Made by a program: the position numbers and the translations under genes
Shown here: positions 34,028 to 41,705 of the stretch, in pieces
Layout of the letters: every line of letters starts with the position of its first letter
Numbering within the stretch: the first letter of the stretch is position 1
Assembly: GCF_036346295.1 (NCBI RefSeq)
Contig: NZ_CP107819.1
Span: forward strand, 3,162,001-3,226,000
Reading direction: 5' to 3'
DNA: 64,000 bases
Source of the DNA: Streptomyces sp. NBC_00536
GTDB lineage: Bacteria; Actinomycetota; Actinomycetes; Streptomycetales; Streptomycetaceae
The notes under the pieces: generated by a model
Database searches by the model: none
The model's input: the letters and a program-made list of their open reading frames with translations, nothing else
What the model was told of the DNA's origin: nothing

Positions 34028-35236
34028 CTACGGACCCACCCCGAGGCCACCCAATACCGTGCGGGCCCGCTCCTCGACGCCCTCGTCGGCCGTCAGGTCC
34101 GGGCTGATGCCCCGTCCGTCCAGGCTGCGGCCCGCCGGAGTACGGTAGGTGCCCACCGTCAGCTCGGCCACCGAACCGTCCGCCAGCTCGGTCGGCATCT
34201 GCACCGAACCCTTGCCGAAGGTGTGGCTGCCGACCGTCACGGCCCGCCCCCGGTCCTGCAGCGCGCCCGTGACCAGCTCGGCCGCGCTCATCGTGCCGCC
34301 GTCGACCAGCGCGACCAGCGGCCGGCCGGTGTCCCCGCCCCGGTCCGCGTACAGGGCGCGCTGGGCGCCCCGTACGTCGTAGGTCGCCACCAGCCCGCCG
34401 TCCAGGAAGGCGGAGGCCGCCGTCACCGCCTCGGTCACCAGGCCGCCCGGGTTCCCGCGCAGGTCCAGCAGCACCCCGGCGCCCGCCGGGGCCGCACGCA
34501 CGGCCTCCCGGACCCGCTCCCCCGAACCCCGGGTGAAGGAGGTCACCTTGATGACCACCACGCCCTTGCCCAGCTCCCGTACCGTCACGGCCTCGGTGCT
34601 CACCCGGGCGCGGCGCACCGTCTCGGTCAGGTCCGCGCCGTCGCGCTCGACCTCCAGGGTCACGTCGGTCCCGGCGTCCCCGCGCAGCAGGGCCACCACC
34701 TGGGCGACGGTGGATCCGGTGACCGGCGCCCCGTCCACGCGGGTCAGCCGGTCCCCGGCGCGGACCCCGGCGCGGGCGGCGGGCCCGTCGGACTGGACCC
34801 GGGTCACGGCGATCCGGCCGTCCTGGCCGCGCTCGGCCCAGAGCCCGACCCCGGTGTAGCGGCCGTCGAGGTCGTCCTCGAAGGAGGCGTATTCGCCCTG
34901 GTCGTAGACCACGCCCCAGCGGTCCCCGCTGCGGCTGACCACGTCCTGGGCGGCGTTCTTGCCGGACTTGCCCTCGGCGACGGCCTCGGCGGCGGCCCGG
35001 GCGACGGCGTCCCGGTCGGCGGTCGCGGGCTTCCCGGCGCCGGAGGGCGCGGGGGGAGCGGGGGTCTTCGTACGGGCGAGGGCGGCGGTATGTCCCCCCT
35101 CGCGCGGGTCGGTCCGGCACCCGGCGCTCACGGCGGCTCCGAGCCCGCCCAGGGCGCTGAGCAGCGCCAACGTCACGGCGGCCCCGCGACGCAGGTCGCG
35201 GGGCCGGAGACAGGAAGGGACGGGGCGGCCCGGCAT
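34028..35236 (-). CDS. S41 family C-terminal processing peptidase (lipoprotein)
   Basis: 402 residues. The signal peptide ends in a lipobox AVSAGC, so it is probably anchored outside the membrane. A PDZ domain (about 110-180: GPAARAGVRAGDRLTRVDG) is followed by the Ser/Lys catalytic core: nucleophile Ser in GGTMSAAELVTGAL and Lys in TFGKGSVQMPTELADGSV. These CtpA/Prc-like proteases trim C-termini of secreted or membrane proteins. It lies 67 bases downstream of ftsX, so a role linked to envelope remodelling is plausible. Confidence 0.92.
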   Translation of the reverse strand: MPGRPVPSCLRPRDLRRGAAVTLALLSALGGLGAAVSAGCRTDPREGGHTAALARTKTPAPPAPSGAGKPATADRDAVARAAAEAVAEGKSGKNAAQDVVSRSGDRWGVVYDQGEYASFEDDLDGRYTGVGLWAERGQDGRIAVTRVQSDGPAARAGVRAGDRLTRVDGAPVTGSTVAQVVALLRGDAGTDVTLEVERDGADLTETVRRARVSTEAVTVRELGKGVVVIKVTSFTRGSGERVREAVRAAPAGAGVLLDLRGNPGGLVTEAVTAASAFLDGGLVATYDVRGAQRALYADRGGDTGRPLVALVDGGTMSAAELVTGALQDRGRAVTVGSHTFGKGSVQMPTELADGSVAELTVGTYRTPAGRSLDGRGISPDLTADEGVEERARTVLGGLGVGP

Positions 35237-35303
35237 GGCGCCGAGTCTAGGACAAGGCCCGCGCCGGTACGGCGGGTTGGCCGGACCGGCTACGGGGCGC
35301 TCG

Positions 35304-36227
35304 TCACACCTTCAGGTACTTGCGCAGCGCCACGAAGGCCGCGAGCGAGGGCATCAGCAGACCGATGACCAGGACCAGCGGGAGCTTGGTGAGGACCGCG
35401 TCCCAGCCGATGAAGTTGATCAGTTCCATCTTCTGGCGCAGCCCCGCGCCGTGGTCGATCACGAAGTACTGGCCGGAGGCGAGCATGCCGCAGGCGAGGA
35501 CCGCGCCGATCAGGCCGGCGAAGGCGGCCTCCATGATGAACGGCACCTGGATGTAGAAGCTGGAGGCGCCCACCAGCCGCATGATCCCGGTCTCCCGCCG
35601 ACGGCTGAACGCCGAGACGCGCACCGTGTTGACGATCAGCAGCAGCGCCACCACCAGCATGATCAGCATGATGCCGAGCGCGGCCACGTTGAGGTAGCCG
35701 AGCAGCCGGAAGAGGTTGTCCAGCACGGTCCGCTGGTCCTCCACCGACTGGACCCCGTCCCGCCCGGCGAAGGCGGTGGTGATGACCTTGTACTTCTCCG
35801 GGTTCTTCAGCTTCACGCGGAAGGACTCGGGCATCTGGTCCGGGGTGATGGAGGCGGCCAGGGCGGTGTGCCCGAACTGCTCCTTGTAGTGCTTGTAGGC
35901 CTCGTCGGAGGACTCGTACGAGACCGTCTCGACGAGGTCCATCTTCTTGAGGTCGGTCTCGATCTGCTTCTTCTGCTCGGCCGTCACCGCGCCCTTGGCG
36001 CAGGAGGCGCCCTGGCTGGCCTCGGCGTCGTTCTTGTTGCAGAGGTAGATCGAGACGTTGACCTTGTCGTACCAGTACCCCTTCATCTGGCTCACCTGGT
36101 CGCGCATGAGCAGGGAGCCGCCGAAGAGGGCCAGTGACAGGGCCACGGAAATGATGACCGCGAAGGTCATGGTCAGATTGCGGCGGAGACCGACCCCGAT
36201 CTCCGACATGACGAACTGGGCGCGCAT
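35304..36227 (-). CDS. ftsX: Cell division ABC transporter, permease FtsX
   Basis: 307 residues (MRAQFVMSEIGVGLRRNLTMTF). TM1 at about residues 20-42, then a large extracellular domain (about 45-175, with Cys in YLCNKND and GASCAKG that may form a disulfide), then three C-terminal TM helices. FtsX couples FtsE to peptidoglycan hydrolases outside the cell. It starts 17 bases after ftsE. Confidence 0.96.
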   Translation of the reverse strand: MRAQFVMSEIGVGLRRNLTMTFAVIISVALSLALFGGSLLMRDQVSQMKGYWYDKVNVSIYLCNKNDAEASQGASCAKGAVTAEQKKQIETDLKKMDLVETVSYESSDEAYKHYKEQFGHTALAASITPDQMPESFRVKLKNPEKYKVITTAFAGRDGVQSVEDQRTVLDNLFRLLGYLNVAALGIMLIMLVVALLLIVNTVRVSAFSRRRETGIMRLVGASSFYIQVPFIMEAAFAGLIGAVLACGMLASGQYFVIDHGAGLRQKMELINFIGWDAVLTKLPLVLVIGLLMPSLAAFVALRKYLKV

Positions 36228-36244
36228 CGCGTCTCAGGGGCCTT

Positions 36245-36934
36245 TCAGTGCTGGTAGCCGTAGACGCCGCGCGACTGGTCGCGGACGAGACGGCCCTGCT
36301 CTAGTTCGATGACGCGCTTGCGCATCTGGTCGACGATCTGCTGGTCGTGCGTCGCCATGATCACGGTGGTGCCGGTCCGGTTGATCCGGTCCAGCAGCTT
36401 CATGATGCCGACCGAGGTCGACGGGTCGAGGTTGCCGGTCGGCTCGTCCGCGATCAGCAGCGCCGGGCGGTTGACGAAGGCCCGGGCGATGGCCACGCGC
36501 TGCTGCTCACCACCGGACAGCTCGCCGGGCATCCGGCTCTCCTTGCCGCCCAGTCCGACCAGCTCCAGGACCTGGGGGACGGCCTTGCGGATCTCGCCGC
36601 GCGGTTTGCCGATGACTTCCTGGGCGAAGGCCACGTTCTCCGCGACCGTCTTGTTGGGGAGCAGCCGGAAGTCCTGGAAGACGGTCCCCAGCTGGCGCCG
36701 CATGTGCGGGACCTTCCAGTTGGAGAGTCTGGCGAGGTCCTTGCCCAGCACGTGCACCTGACCCTGGCTCGCCCGCTCCTCGCGCAGTATCAACCGCAGG
36801 AAGGTGGACTTGCCGGAGCCGGAGGAGCCGACCAGGAAGACGAACTCGCCCTTGACGATCTCCAGGGACACGTCTCTGAGTGCGGGCTGGCTCTGCTTCG
36901 GGTAGTACTTGGACACACTGTCGAATCGGATCAC
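36245..36934 (-). CDS. ftsE: Cell division ATP-binding protein FtsE
   Basis: 229 residues from GTG 36934. ABC ATPase motifs: Walker [11 protein letters not shown]-loop [16 protein letters not shown], signature [14 protein letters not shown], Walker [13 protein letters not shown], and the His switch ATHD. With FtsX it drives murein hydrolase activation at division or during sporulation septation. First gene of the ftsE-ftsX-protease-smpB run. Confidence 0.97.
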   Translation of the reverse strand: MIRFDSVSKYYPKQSQPALRDVSLEIVKGEFVFLVGSSGSGKSTFLRLILREERASQGQVHVLGKDLARLSNWKVPHMRRQLGTVFQDFRLLPNKTVAENVAFAQEVIGKPRGEIRKAVPQVLELVGLGGKESRMPGELSGGEQQRVAIARAFVNRPALLIADEPTGNLDPSTSVGIMKLLDRINRTGTTVIMATHDQQIVDQMRKRVIELEQGRLVRDQSRGVYGYQH

Positions 36935-37159
36935 GGGTGCACCACGGTCGCCGGGAGTAGGTGAGCGTGACCATACGCGAATGGGCGCAGGCTAGGGACC
37001 CGGCATCCGGAGTTGTCCGTTATATCCCCCGCTGCGAAAGAGGCGGGACCACGTGTGACCGGAGGGGCCGCGCCGAATGTCGCGCGAGCTGGCACAGTGG
37101 TAGGGGGAACGGACCGGTTCCCACCGCCGTTGTACATGGGGACGAGAGGAGGAGAGCGC
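36935..37159. promoter_or_regulatory. Divergent region between ftsE and the small zinc-ribbon gene
   Basis: 225 bases hold the promoters for ftsE (minus) and the plus-strand small gene. The latter is preceded by an excellent GAGGAGAG ribosome binding site. TATATCCCCCGCTGCG near 37021 is a locally A/T-rich spot that could be part of a -10. No firm assignment. Confidence 0.4.
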
Positions 37160-37354
37160 ATGACATATGACCGGCTCGTGTGCGCGAACTGCGCCGCGCC
37201 CGTCAGTCAGGGCCGCTGCCCGGTGTGCCGGGCGAACAGGGAGCGCCTCCAGCAGGAGGACCGCCCCTTCGCCAACCTCAACCCCATGACGCTGATCGCG
37301 CTCATGGTGGTGCTCGTGGCAGCGCTCGCGCTGGTGGCGCACCAGGCCGCGTAG
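37160..37354 (+). CDS. Small zinc-ribbon single-pass membrane protein
   Basis: 64 residues from ATG 37160, with a strong GGAGGAGAG site. The N-terminus has two Cys pairs (VCANC and CPVC), a short zinc ribbon, then a charged linker and one TM helix (LIALMVVLVAALALVAHQA) to the end. The protein would sit in the inner membrane with the ribbon inside. It has no named family that I can recall; it is expressed from its own promoter next to ftsE and ends at a terminator. A regulatory or scaffold role is only a guess. Confidence 0.85.
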   Translation: MTYDRLVCANCAAPVSQGRCPVCRANRERLQQEDRPFANLNPMTLIALMVVLVAALALVAHQAA

Positions 37355-37383
37355 GCCCGCAGGGCGCCGTACGTACCGATCGA

Positions 37384-37419
37384 AGAAGCCCGGACCCCTT
37401 GCCAGGGGTCCGGGCTTCT
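37384..37419. terminator. Bidirectional terminator, small membrane protein / prfB
   Basis: Perfect 15-bp stem, arms AGAAGCCCGGACCCC and complement, loop TTGCCA, followed by CTCGAC. It lies 30 bases past the stop of the plus-strand gene and about 30 bases from the prfB stop; convergent transcripts meet here. Confidence 0.88.
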
Positions 37420-37447
37420 CGACTGTCGCTATCGGCTCGGCTCGGCT

Positions 37448-38557
37448 TTAGGAAGCCTGCTCCTGCTGCTTGCGCCAGCGGATCCCGGCCTCCAGGAAGC
37501 CGTCGATCTCGCCGTCGAGGACCGCCTGCGGGTTGCCGACCTCGAACTCCGTCCGCAGGTCCTTGACCATCTGGTACGGGTGCAGGACGTAGGAGCGCAT
37601 CTGGTTGCCCCAGGAGCTTCCGCCGTCCTTGAGGGCGTCCATCTTGTCCTTCTCCTCCTGGCGGCGGCGCTCCAGCAGCTTGGCCTGGAGCACGTTCATC
37701 GCGCTGGCCTTGTTCTGGATCTGCGAGCGCTCGTTCTGGCAGGAGACGACGATGCCGGTCGGGAGGTGCGTGATGCGCACGGCCGAGTCGGTCGTGTTGA
37801 CGCCCTGGCCGCCGGGGCCCGAGGCGCGGTAGACGTCCACGCGCAGCTCGGCCTCGTCGATCTCGACGTGGTCGCTGGTCTCGACGACCGGCAGCACCTC
37901 GACGCCCGCGAAGGAGGTCTGGCGGCGGCCCTGGTTGTCGAAGGGCGAGATCCGGACGAGGCGGTGCGTGCCCTGCTCGACCGAGAGGGTGCCGTAGGCG
38001 TACGGGGCCTTGACGACGAAGGTGGTCGACTTGATGCCGGCCTCTTCGGCGTACGAGGTTTCGTAGACCTCGGTCGGGTAGCCGTGCCTCTCGGCCCAGC
38101 GCAGGTACATCCGCTGGAGGCGCTCGGCGAAGTCGGAGGCGTCCACGCCGCCGGCCTCGGCCCGGATGTTGACCAGGGCCTCGCGCTCGGCGTACTCGCC
38201 GGACAGGAGGGTACGGACTTCCATCTCGGCCAGCGCCTTGCGGACGGAGACCAGCTCGGTCTCGGCCTCCGCGAGGGTGTCCGCGTCGTCCATCTCCTGC
38301 GCGAGATCGAAGAGGACTTCGAGGTCGTCGATCCGGCCGCGCAGGTTCTCGGTCTTGCGGACCTCGGCCTGGAGGTGGGAAAGCTTGCTCGTGATCTTCT
38401 GGGCGGCCTCCGGGTCGTCCCACAGGGACGGCGCCGCGGCCTGCTCTTCAAGCACGGCAATGTCGGCCCTCAACTTGTCGAGGTCCAGGACGGCCTCGAT
38501 CGACCCCATGGTCGAGGAGAGGGACTTCAGCTCTTCGGAAACATCGACGACTGCCAC
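37448..38557 (-). CDS. prfB: Peptide chain release factor 2
   Basis: 369 residues from GTG 38557 ([18 protein letters not shown]). The stop-codon recognition motif SPF ([15 protein letters not shown]) and the catalytic GGQ ([17 protein letters not shown]) are in the expected places. RF2 recognises UGA and UAA. The frame is continuous, with no internal UGA and no programmed frameshift, as is usual in high-GC actinobacteria. It sits between the small membrane gene and the leader-peptide region. Confidence 0.97.
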   Translation of the reverse strand: MAVVDVSEELKSLSSTMGSIEAVLDLDKLRADIAVLEEQAAAPSLWDDPEAAQKITSKLSHLQAEVRKTENLRGRIDDLEVLFDLAQEMDDADTLAEAETELVSVRKALAEMEVRTLLSGEYAEREALVNIRAEAGGVDASDFAERLQRMYLRWAERHGYPTEVYETSYAEEAGIKSTTFVVKAPYAYGTLSVEQGTHRLVRISPFDNQGRRQTSFAGVEVLPVVETSDHVEIDEAELRVDVYRASGPGGQGVNTTDSAVRITHLPTGIVVSCQNERSQIQNKASAMNVLQAKLLERRRQEEKDKMDALKDGGSSWGNQMRSYVLHPYQMVKDLRTEFEVGNPQAVLDGEIDGFLEAGIRWRKQQEQAS

Positions 38558-38649
38558 GGGTCCAGCGTAGCCGGTCCCCGGACGGCCCCGTCCGGCCAGG
38601 CCGAATAGCCCTCTACGAACGGGCGCCCGAACGGGCGTACGCTCCCCGT

Positions 38650-38739
38650 ATGACCGTCTTCCTCGTCACCCGTCGCCATGTGGACTACATGCGTGTCACG
38701 ACGACGAGCTGTCCGCCGCCGGACCGAACCACAGCCTGA
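38650..38739 (+). CDS. Cysteine-type putative leader peptide (uORF)
   Basis: A 29-codon frame that is too short for most gene callers: [20 protein letters not shown], then Cys and PPPDRTTA, stop TGA at 38737. The RRHVD-x-x-RV-x-(S/T)-x-x-C pattern is that of the small leader peptides with a C-terminal Cys found upstream of sulfur and cysteine-related genes in actinobacteria, where ribosome pausing at Cys codons controls the downstream gene. Here it lies 142 bases upstream of the oxygenase. An inverted repeat (TTCCCCAG at 38740-38747 and CTGGGGAA near 38845) follows and may form the control structure. Confidence 0.65.
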   Translation: MTVFLVTRRHVDYMRVTTTSCPPPDRTTA

Positions 38740-38881
38740 ATTCCCCAGCTGCTCGATTCGCCCCCGGTCCTGTACGCGGCTCACGCGGCCCCGGCGCCAT
38801 CCCTGCCGGCGGTCCCTCCCCACCCGCTGTCCCCGCCACCTCTGGGGAACAGGACCCCGTGACATCCGAAACGGAGCCGTC
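38740..38881. promoter_or_regulatory. Possible attenuator between leader peptide and oxygenase
   Basis: The segment starts and ends with TTCCCCAG and CTGGGGAA, an 8-bp long-range pairing that would sequester the RNA between the two. The GTGACATCCGAAACGGAGCC region just before the ATG is the ribosome binding site. Regulation is inferred. Confidence 0.45.
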
Positions 38882-39907
38882 ATGCCGTCCGCGCACCCTT
38901 CCCTGCACGCTTCCCTCACCTCCCTCCCCGTCCTGGACCTCTCCCGGGCCGACGACCCGGCCGAGCGGGACGCCTTCCGCGACGAGCTGCACGCCGCCGC
39001 CCGGGACACCGGATTCCTGCACCTGACCGGGCACGGGATCACCGCCGCCGAAACCGCCCGCGTTCTGGACGTGACCCGCGCCTTCTTCGCGCTCCCCGAG
39101 GCCGACCGGCTGGCCGTCAGCAACCTGAACTCCCCGCACTTCCGCGGATACACCCGGATCGGGCACGAGCTGACCGGTGGCGCCTCCGACTGGCGCGACC
39201 AGCTGGACGTGGGCGCGGAACGCGACGCGCTGCCGGTGGGGCCCGGGGACCCGGCGTACCTGTGGCTGGAGGGGCCCAACCAGTGGCCCGCGGCCCTGCC
39301 CGAGCTGCGGACCGTGGTCCTGGACTGGCAGTCCCGGCTGGCGGCGGTCGCCCACCGCCTCCTCCAGGAACTCCTCGCCTCGATCGGCGCCCCGGCCGAC
39401 TTCTTCGACGCGGCCTTCGCGGACCGCCCCCACCTGCACACGAAGCTGATCCGCTACCCGGGGTCGGCCCCCTCCGGCACGGACCAGGGTGTGGGGGCGC
39501 ACAAGGACTACGGCTTCCTCACGCTGCTCCTGCAGGACTCGGTGGGCGGCCTCCAGGTCCGCCGCGGGGACGGCTTCCTGGACGTCCCGCCGCTGCCGGG
39601 GGCCTTCGTGGTCAACCTCGGCGAGCTGCTGGAGATCGCGACCCAGGGGTACCTGCGGGCCACCGACCACCGGGTGGTCAGCCCGCCGGGGGCGGTGGAG
39701 CGGTACTCGGTGCCGTTCTTCTACAACCCGCGGCTGGACTCCGTCGTCGGGACGGTTCCCGGCGACTACCTCCGCTCGGCCCCGGGCCTGTCCGAGGACG
39801 CTGCGAACCCGCTGCACGCGGAGTACGGGCGCAACGAGCTGAAGGGCTGGGTCCGCGCCCACCCGGCCGTGGCCCGCCGCTGGCACCCGACCCTCCTGAC
39901 CCCGTAG
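38882..39907 (+). CDS. 2-oxoglutarate/Fe(II)-dependent oxygenase, isopenicillin N synthase family
   Basis: 341 residues from ATG 38882. The N-terminal DIOX_N domain (LPVLDLSRADDPAERDAFRDEL) is followed by the jelly-roll core with the iron triad: His and Asp in GVGAHKDYGFLTLLLQD, His in RATDHRVVSP, and the 2-oxoglutarate-binding R-x-S in VERYSVPFFYNP. Such enzymes hydroxylate, desaturate or cyclise small molecules. No neighbouring biosynthetic genes point to a substrate. The uORF upstream suggests control by cysteine or sulfur supply. Confidence 0.9.
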   Translation: MPSAHPSLHASLTSLPVLDLSRADDPAERDAFRDELHAAARDTGFLHLTGHGITAAETARVLDVTRAFFALPEADRLAVSNLNSPHFRGYTRIGHELTGGASDWRDQLDVGAERDALPVGPGDPAYLWLEGPNQWPAALPELRTVVLDWQSRLAAVAHRLLQELLASIGAPADFFDAAFADRPHLHTKLIRYPGSAPSGTDQGVGAHKDYGFLTLLLQDSVGGLQVRRGDGFLDVPPLPGAFVVNLGELLEIATQGYLRATDHRVVSPPGAVERYSVPFFYNPRLDSVVGTVPGDYLRSAPGLSEDAANPLHAEYGRNELKGWVRAHPAVARRWHPTLLTP

Positions 39908-40010
39908 CCCCGGGCGCGGGCCGCCCGTCCGCCCGGGTGCGGGCCGGCCATCCGGCTGGGTACGGGCCCAAGGCCATCGACCGGGTGCGGCCCGCACGGC
40001 CCTCCGGGGG

Positions 40011-40034
40011 CGCCTCAAACGCCGGCGAGGCTGG
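40011..40034 (-). repeat. GCCGGCGTTTGAGGCG-family repeat, inverted copy
   Basis: Read on the minus strand, CCAGCCTCGCC then the common GGCGTTTGAGGCG end. Inverted relative to the two copies at 40108 and 40181, so folded RNA could form long stems between them. Confidence 0.9.
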
Positions 40035-40107
40035 AATTGCCCCCGCGCGGGGGCAGCCACCTCGCTCAGGGGCCCACAAGGCCCGCCAAACCCAGCCCCA
40101 TCCACAA

Positions 40108-40204
40108 CCAGCCTCGCCGGCGTTTGAGGCGCCCCCGGAGGGCAGGGCAGGCCGCAGGGGCGCACGAGGCCCGGCCACAACCAGCCTCGCCGGCGTTTGA
40201 GGCG
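40108..40204 (+). repeat. Two direct copies of the GCCGGCGTTTGAGGCG repeat
   Basis: Copies at 40108-40131 and 40181-40204, each with CCAGCCTC in place of CCAGCCCC, followed by CCCCCGGAGGG-type or CCCACGGAGGG sequence. They lie downstream of pkaB's stop codon. Confidence 0.9.
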
Positions 40205-40273
40205 CCCACGGAGGGGAGACGGGCCGCACGGACCCCACGGCCTCGCATGGTTGAACCCAGCCCCGCCGGGCGG

Positions 40274-41536
40274 CTAAGGGCGGGCCGGGACGGACTGTTT
40301 GCTGTCGGGGGCGGGGGGCGGGTCGTCGGAGGCGGCCAGCCAGCCACCGACGGAGACGGCCACGACCAGCACGGCGCCCGCGGCGGAAAGCATCAGCCGC
40401 CGCTTGCGCACCGTGTCCGCCCGGTGCCGCGCGGCCCCGGGCCGGTGCCCCCCGGCGGGACGGGGCACGCGGGCCGTCCCCAGCGCACCCCCGGCCAGCT
40501 CGTCCGGCCCCGGCACCCGCATCGAGGTGTGCGTGTCCCGGTTCGAGTCGGTCGCCGAGCCGGGGACGAGCGGGACCACGCCCCGCCGCCGTACGGGATC
40601 GGCGGCGGCCGGAGCCTCCTCCGCCTCCTCGGCCTCCGCTTCGAGGTCGTCCGGTTCGTCGACGTCCAGCGGCGGCATCCCGCTCAGCAGCGGCAGCAGG
40701 TCCCGCAGCCGGGCGGACAGCTCGGAGGCCCGCAGCCGCGAGGCGGGGGCCTTGGCGAGGCACTGGACCATGAGCTGCCACAGCTCGTCGGGGATCCCGG
40801 GCAGCGGCACCACCGTCTCGGTGACGTGCCGCCGCAGCACCGCCCCGGGGTGTCCGCCCCCGAAGGGCGTGAACCCGGCGAGCAGCTCGTAGAGGACGGT
40901 CGCGAGCGCGTATATGTCGACGGCGGCGCGCGGCGGCAGGCCCTCGACGATCTCGGGGGCGAGGTAGTCGGGCGTGCCGATGATCCGGGTGGTCGGCGCG
41001 GTGGCCCGGCTGCCGCCCGGCGGCGGTCCGGCCCTGCGCGGCGAGTCGATCAGCTTGGCGACGCCGAAGTCGGTGAGCAGCGCCGGGTGCGCGCCGCCGG
41101 GGCCGATGGGGCCCTGCATGTCGAGCAGGACGTTCTCGGGCTTGACGTCGCGGTGCACCACCCCGGCCGCGTGCGCGGCGGCGAGCGCGTCGGCGACGTC
41201 GGCGACGATCGCGACGGCCGCCTCGGGGGCGAGCCGCCGTTCGCGGTCGAGCCGGGTCCGCAGGTCCGTGCCGCGGACCAGGTCCATGACGAGTGCGAGG
41301 TCGTTGCCGTCCACGACGAGGTCGCGGACCGAGACGACGTGCGGATGTTCCAGGCCGAGCAGCGCGCTGCGCTCCTGGACGAACCGTCCCACCAGCTCCT
41401 GGTCGGACGCGAGGTCCTCACGGAGCAGCTTGACGGCGACGGGGCCCTCGGGCCCCTCACCGAGCCATACCGTGCCCGCGCTGCCGCGCCCAAGGATCTG
41501 GTGCGCGGTGTACCGGCTGCCGATCTTCCGTGCCAC
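40274..41536 (-). CDS. pkaB: Membrane Ser/Thr protein kinase (PkaB-like)
   Basis: 420 residues from GTG 41536, with GGGAG upstream. Kinase domain about 5-270: glycine loop GRGSAGTVW, VAVK Lys, HRDVKPENVLLD (HRD), TDFGVAKL (DFG), YLAPEIVEG (APE). An acidic Glu/Ala/Asp linker leads to a single TM helix (LMLSAAGAVLVVAVSVGGWLAA) and a short extracellular tail. It is the Hanks-type kinase preceding pkaA. The name follows the tandem pkaA-pkaB pair known from S. coelicolor and is given from position. Confidence 0.88.
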   Translation of the reverse strand: MARKIGSRYTAHQILGRGSAGTVWLGEGPEGPVAVKLLREDLASDQELVGRFVQERSALLGLEHPHVVSVRDLVVDGNDLALVMDLVRGTDLRTRLDRERRLAPEAAVAIVADVADALAAAHAAGVVHRDVKPENVLLDMQGPIGPGGAHPALLTDFGVAKLIDSPRRAGPPPGGSRATAPTTRIIGTPDYLAPEIVEGLPPRAAVDIYALATVLYELLAGFTPFGGGHPGAVLRRHVTETVVPLPGIPDELWQLMVQCLAKAPASRLRASELSARLRDLLPLLSGMPPLDVDEPDDLEAEAEEAEEAPAAADPVRRRGVVPLVPGSATDSNRDTHTSMRVPGPDELAGGALGTARVPRPAGGHRPGAARHRADTVRKRRLMLSAAGAVLVVAVSVGGWLAASDDPPPAPDSKQSVPARP

Positions 41537-41705
41537 GACTGCTCCCTCAGCGGCTGGCGTACACACCAAAGCTACGCGGCCGGATGGGTGTTGGAGGCCA
41601 GCAGGGGGCCCGATTCGCGACGACCTTCACTTCTGTGGGCGAAATCGTGCCCCAGAAGTCGACAAATCCACGAACTCACCGCTACGGGCGCCTCCTGGCC
41701 CCCCG

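Larger units (their letters stand above)
39908..40273. other. 366-base non-coding region with four repeat copies
   Basis: Between the oxygenase and the convergent kinase pkaB. It contains the three repeat copies listed separately and a degenerate fourth at about 40256-40275. No gene was identified; the short frames present are shadows of the repeats. Confidence 0.6.

Noticed and set aside
33317..35368. Plus-strand frame across ssrA, smpB and the S41 protease
   Set aside because: Shadow of the minus-strand genes; composition Arg/Leu/Val/His-rich without motifs.
37448..38557. Programmed frameshift in prfB
   Set aside because: The RF2 frame is continuous with no internal UGA at the expected place near codon 26.
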